DNA of 64,000 bases from positions 1-64,000 of the forward strand of contig JBJXGZ010000087.1 of the NCBI GenBank assembly GCA_046160625.1. Reading direction: 5' to 3'. The stretch comes from M3007 sp046160625. GTDB lineage: Bacteria > Bacteroidota > Bacteroidia > Chitinophagales > Saprospiraceae. Both the position numbers and the translations under genes were made by a program. The notes under the pieces were generated by a model. It was not told the DNA's origin. It did no database searches and saw nothing but the letters and a program-made list of their open reading frames with translations. This document shows, piece by piece, positions 60,540-64,000 of the stretch (the stretch's first letter is position 1; each line of letters starts with the position of its first letter).

Positions 60540-60580
60540 GGAGATTTGGACGTTGGACATTGGATATTGGACATTTCAAA
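60540..60580. repeat. Iterated GGAxxTTGGA words after DUF2452
   Basis: GGAGATTTGGACGTTGGAC and TTGGATATTGGACATT form a short direct iteration reaching the DUF2452 stop codon. The same word type is read in frame within fmt (22227-22260). Confidence 0.65.
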
Positions 60581-61043
60581 CTCCGCCCTCCATCACTTCC
60601 CAGGTATGATCCCCCAACAAGCGCACCGTGGCCAGGTGCTCATACGGTGCTTTCCGCCCCCATTCCCATGGGGCAATCATGGAGAGCAAGTGCGTCCCAT
60701 CGGATTTGCGCTGGTAGAGGTGATAAATATGGTGGATAACTGGCTGGAAAGGGATTTCCGATTGGTAAATAACCTCGGAGACTTCCATGCGCGAATTGAG
60801 CGACTTGGCCTGGTTCATCAGCGTCTCCATTTGTTTGCGGAGTTGCTCCATTTGCCGGTCGGTCTGGTCGTACATCGCCGTCATTGCGTTGCCCCGGATG
60901 CGCCCTTTGTCTTCCGGGCGGATGACGGCCCCGCCTGCTGTATGGGCATAGGGTAATAGGCCGGGCGTTTCGGTCACTTTGTCTTTGTCAATCGGATTCA
61001 CGAAAGCCTGTTCGTCCGTTTTTGGTTCCTTCTTTTTTGCCAT
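60576..61043 (-). CDS. DUF2452 protein
   Basis: A 155-residue cytoplasmic protein matching DUF2452. Conserved features are FVNPIDKDKVTETPGLLPYA, a helical segment (YDQTDRQMEQLRKQMETLMN), and IYHLYQRKSDGTHLLSMIAP with the W-x-W pattern PWEWG. The function is unknown. The start 61043 is preceded at 4 nt by GACCTTTG, a near match to the -7 consensus. Confidence 0.82.
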   Translation of the reverse strand: MAKKKEPKTDEQAFVNPIDKDKVTETPGLLPYAHTAGGAVIRPEDKGRIRGNAMTAMYDQTDRQMEQLRKQMETLMNQAKSLNSRMEVSEVIYQSEIPFQPVIHHIYHLYQRKSDGTHLLSMIAPWEWGRKAPYEHLATVRLLGDHTWEVMEGGV

Positions 61044-61081
61044 GGGGCAAAGGTCGTGAATTGGATAGAATCAGTTCACAA

Positions 61082-63415
61082 TCAAAATGGATATCCAAAA
61101 GAGAAATTCCAGTTCAAATTCTCCTTACGCCAGCTGCGCTTGCCAAAATTCAGGTCGTTTTTTACCCAGCGTTGACCTTCGGGCAAATATGGTTTTGACA
61201 AAGGAATAGCCAGGTCGAGGCGCAGCACAAAGAACCCAAGATTCACCCGAAGGCCCACGCCCGTACCCACGGCCAATTCTTTGTAAAAACGATTCAGCCG
61301 GAACTGAGATTCCTCGGTAGCCCCCGGGCCGGAGGTGAGCCAAATATTGCCGGCATCTACAAAAAACGCCAATTCGGGATAGCGCCCGAGGGGTATTCGG
61401 TATTCTATACTGCTCTCGATCAATAGATTGCCTGTATAGTTGCCCACTTTCAAACCACCTGAAGCTGTATCACGGGCTACACTGCCAGGCCCCACAGTAC
61501 GCGGTGCAAAGGCTCGCACACTGGACGCTCCACCAATCACAAAACGGTCGAGCAGGGCTATGTTGCCGTCGGGGCGAAGCGGTATGCCCGCGCCCACGGC
61601 CATCCGAAAAGCGAGCACATTCCGTCCATGTGTCTTTTGATATTGCCGGTAATCCGACTCAACAAACAAGTTGAACGGGCTTTCCAAAGGATAATCACTG
61701 GGCAGGTATCGGTTGCCGATATAACCACTGACCTGTCCCGCAAACCGCTGTCTGAAATAAACAGTGAGTCGTCGGGCCGGTTCCAGGCGCTGATCGAAAG
61801 TGAAGGTGTAATTGGGCTTATATTCCAAAAAAGTCAGCAGAGCCCGGGAGGTTCCGGTCGAATCGTTGGGGATATCTTCGATCAATTGCCGGCGAATAGT
61901 CCTGTCACTGGCCGTGGAATATTGGAGCCCAAGACTGAGCGGATTTGCGGCCTGGACTACAGAGCCCCGGCGGTTCTTTTTCCACAAATAACCTCCCTCC
62001 ACCCCAATGCGCTGGAAACTCAATCCAAATCTGCCCAATTCTGGCAGATTATATCGGAAACGATTGGTTTCATGGCGAAGGCTGAACTGTGTGGTGCCAA
62101 ACGCCAGATTTCGTTTTTCTGGCAGGAACAATAGTTGGGGCAGACTGATTCGTGCTGACGCATCGCTTACAAGAAAGTCTTCAAAGTCAAAATTATCCTT
62201 GTTGGTGCGCAGATAGGCTCCATTCAGGGCGATTGATAGCGCTTCGGCGCCCCGAAAGGCATTTCGATGGTGGTAGGCCGTGCCAAGCCGCAGTCCATAG
62301 TAAAAACTTGGCGAAAACACCGCCGACAGCGTGGCTTCCACCCGTTCCGGGCGATGTGGGGTTAGAAAAACCTTCGCATCCAACAGCGTATCCGCTTCCG
62401 GCGACACATCAAAGCGGATGTTTACAAACTTGTACAGGTTTAAGTTCAGCAACCTGTAAATGGTTGTTTGATAGTCATGGAACGAGTAATATTCACCGCA
62501 GCGAAGGAATATCTGTTTGTTTATGACCTCCGGCTTGGTCCTCCATTGATGATAGACATATTGTACGCAGCCAATGCGCAAAGTGTCGGTTTGGTGCTGC
62601 GTGGAGTCGGTCTTCCGAGCCAAATCGTAGTCGGGATAAACGGTAATGGAAGCCACTCGATAGCGCTGCCTTTCTCGTTCACCGACTTCTTTTTTTACCC
62701 GTAGCGTCAGGTTCATGTCGCCCGGGGGGTTGAGTGTATCGGCTTCAAACAACAAGTTGTCGGGAGAAAAATAATACCAGCCATAATTGCGGAGTGTGTC
62801 GGAAAGTCTTTGACGCTCGGCAATCAGGTTTTCCAGATAGTAGGGCTGTGGTGGCTGCGCTAACGAATTCGGTCTCAGATCATAGATCGTGCGCATCAGA
62901 ATACTGGAGTCGAATGGGAATACCACCTTATCCAATAATTCCCGCGGACTTCTCACCTGCACCTCGTAGTGCAATTTCATTTTACGTCTGCTGGGTTTCT
63001 CAGAAGAAACAATTTTTACTTTAAAAAAACCATCATTGGCTGCGCGCTCGACCAGCAATTCACGATGCCGGTTTGCTGTTTTGGGTTCGTACAAAACAGC
63101 TGCTTCCCCAAAACGGTCAGCAATGAAACTGCCAAAACTATTGGGTCGGCTGTTTTTGAACATATTGTACATTACAAGCCGGGGCCGCATCCAAAGTATC
63201 TTTTTGTTTGGCCTAGGCAATATGACGGCCTTTTTCAGGTCAGTCTTGAGCAGTTTGGTTGAGCCGATATGATCCTCTTTTTTGATTTTTATTTTTGCGC
63301 CGAGGTAGAGTCGTTCTCCTTTTTGGAGATGGCTGGTTCCCGTACAAGCAGCGGAAAATATTGCGGCTAAAGCCAGCAAACCAAAAATCTTCCATCGGTC
63401 ATTAAACGGTTTCAT
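61082..63415 (-). CDS. TamA/BamA-like outer-membrane lipoprotein (TamL type)
   Basis: A 777-residue Omp85-superfamily protein. A lipoprotein signal peptide ends at Cys24 (IFSAACTG), which distinguishes the Bacteroidota TamL lipoproteins from TamA. POTRA-like domains occupy about 30-380 (VNIRFDVSPEADTLLDAKVF), and the surface-antigen barrel about 390-777, with the conserved V-R-A/G-F motif in GGASSVRAFAPRTVG and a final Phe (FSFGYPF). It should work with TamB in moving proteins or lipids to the outer membrane. It overlaps the upstream tamB gene by 4 bp. Confidence 0.88.
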   Translation of the reverse strand: MKPFNDRWKIFGLLALAAIFSAACTGTSHLQKGERLYLGAKIKIKKEDHIGSTKLLKTDLKKAVILPRPNKKILWMRPRLVMYNMFKNSRPNSFGSFIADRFGEAAVLYEPKTANRHRELLVERAANDGFFKVKIVSSEKPSRRKMKLHYEVQVRSPRELLDKVVFPFDSSILMRTIYDLRPNSLAQPPQPYYLENLIAERQRLSDTLRNYGWYYFSPDNLLFEADTLNPPGDMNLTLRVKKEVGERERQRYRVASITVYPDYDLARKTDSTQHQTDTLRIGCVQYVYHQWRTKPEVINKQIFLRCGEYYSFHDYQTTIYRLLNLNLYKFVNIRFDVSPEADTLLDAKVFLTPHRPERVEATLSAVFSPSFYYGLRLGTAYHHRNAFRGAEALSIALNGAYLRTNKDNFDFEDFLVSDASARISLPQLLFLPEKRNLAFGTTQFSLRHETNRFRYNLPELGRFGLSFQRIGVEGGYLWKKNRRGSVVQAANPLSLGLQYSTASDRTIRRQLIEDIPNDSTGTSRALLTFLEYKPNYTFTFDQRLEPARRLTVYFRQRFAGQVSGYIGNRYLPSDYPLESPFNLFVESDYRQYQKTHGRNVLAFRMAVGAGIPLRPDGNIALLDRFVIGGASSVRAFAPRTVGPGSVARDTASGGLKVGNYTGNLLIESSIEYRIPLGRYPELAFFVDAGNIWLTSGPGATEESQFRLNRFYKELAVGTGVGLRVNLGFFVLRLDLAIPLSKPYLPEGQRWVKNDLNFGKRSWRKENLNWNFSFGYPF

Positions 63416-64000
63416 CTGTTTCGTTTTTTGCCACCAAATTCTCTGGTTATGATGAATCCGGCCCCTGAATTGCGCAGGTTTGCCGAGGAAGCGTTGAGCA
63501 ATTCAAACCCTCGTTCAGAAAACACGGTTATTTTCAAATCTCCTTTGGGCGTTAAAGCGTATTCCACCGAAGCATTTTCCAGGGCGCTGGTCGCCTCATC
63601 TCCGTTTCCACTTACGGTTGTCCCACCTGAAAGCTTAAAGGTTAGGCGGTCTTCAAAAAATGATTTTTGCAAGCGCAATTGGTAGTTTGTAGAGCCTTCA
63701 GCCTGGCTTGCACCCGTATTGGTCGAGCCTTCAGTGGTCGCAAAATCCACGTCAATAAAAGTCAGGTACTGATCGGCCAAAGCATTGATTTGTCCCGTCA
63801 GGAAGCTCGTCAGGCCCGTTTGCAAAGGATTTCCACCGCCGCTTAGGCTCGTGGTGCCTACGGTTTCACCAATGAAATTGCGCAGCAGCAACACCCCAAA
63901 CACTTGCCGCGAAAGCAAATTCTTGTCGTTGTTCACATTGCTCAAAGCGTTTTCCACCAGGCCTGATTGTTGGTTGCCAAAAGTGGAGCCAAAGGCATCC
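63412..64000 (-). CDS. tamB: TamB translocation/assembly protein, C-terminal end (partial)
   Basis: The frame is open from the right edge to the stop at 63412; about 196 residues are seen. It matches the TamB (DUF490) C-terminal domain: LLLRNFIGETVGTTSLSGGG, amphipathic strands (TNYQLRLQKSFFEDRLTFKL), and a final ITREFGGKKRNR. TamB spans the periplasm as a long beta-taco groove and docks on TamA/TamL. The 4-bp overlap with the TamL-like gene indicates one operon. The rest of the gene lies beyond the window. Confidence 0.88.
   Translation of the reverse strand, partial: DAFGSTFGNQQSGLVENALSNVNNDKNLLSRQVFGVLLLRNFIGETVGTTSLSGGGNPLQTGLTSFLTGQINALADQYLTFIDVDFATTEGSTNTGASQAEGSTNYQLRLQKSFFEDRLTFKLSGGTTVSGNGDEATSALENASVEYALTPKGDLKITVFSERGFELLNASSANLRNSGAGFIITREFGGKKRNR

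Overview
The window looks like a chromosomal contig from a Bacteroidota bacterium, most likely of the Saprospiria/Sphingobacteriia type. This rests on the Bacteroidota-style omega subunit next to bamD, several secreted proteins with type IX secretion (T9SS) C-terminal sorting domains, carboxypeptidase-regulatory-like/TonB receptors, a DUF4249 lipoprotein, a lipoprotein TamA-like barrel beside tamB, and promoters of the TAnnTTTG type in place of a sigma70 -10 box. I saw no rRNA, tRNA, CRISPR array, prophage or transposase gene.

Layout. 1-8.1 kb: the 5' part of paaA (runs off the left edge), bamD-rpoZ, an M14 carboxypeptidase/GNAT pair, a FAD oxidoreductase diverging from pnuC, a rhodanese and a VOC protein. 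8.4-31.4 kb: a DoxX-like membrane protein, a 166-bp MITE-like element, two large T9SS cargo proteins (one an M43-type metalloprotease), a 1211-residue peptidase-MA/TolB/barrel protein, a lipase, an OmpA protein, fmt, an alpha-L-fucosidase, an LVIVD-repeat protein, rarA, a T9SS protein, a lipoprotein, a DUF1343 muramidase and RNase D. 31.6-35.5 kb: an AsmA-like protein and a methyltransferase. 35.8-41.1 kb: a RiPP cluster. 41.2-48.7 kb: a PhoB/PhoR-like two-component system, a RelE-type toxin-antitoxin pair, a TPR protein, gyrA, a frameshifted voltage-gated channel and a small membrane protein. 49-64 kb: two TonB receptors, an exonuclease/GIY-YIG nuclease, a peroxiredoxin-like protein, mdh, a DUF4249 lipoprotein, valS, DUF2452, tamL-like and tamB (runs off the right edge).

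The most interesting locus is 35784-41123. Two tandem paralogous precursor-like proteins share a leader of about 112 residues and the C-terminal motif GGFNPYQT, but have different Cys/Ser/Thr/Pro-rich cores with 19 and 17 cysteines. An intrinsic terminator follows them, then an aminoglycoside-phosphotransferase-fold kinase, a HopA1-fold lyase and a LanC cyclase with all zinc ligands present. This is the split kinase/lyase/cyclase logic of class V lanthipeptides, but with a canonical LanC and unusually large cores. No dedicated protease or transporter is adjacent.

The second theme is repeats. At least a dozen places carry short words (7-18 nt) iterated in tandem, often arranged as long inverted repeats. 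The word differs from place to place, but some words recur. They sit against start and stop codons, supply the stop codon of pnuC, and have entered reading frames (a FAD oxidoreductase, fmt, a TonB receptor and possibly a nuclease N-terminus). A separate set of compact palindromes with very short loops lies between genes. A third recurring signal is a TAccTTTG-like element only 4-8 nt before the start codon of several genes, suggesting leaderless or nearly leaderless mRNAs.
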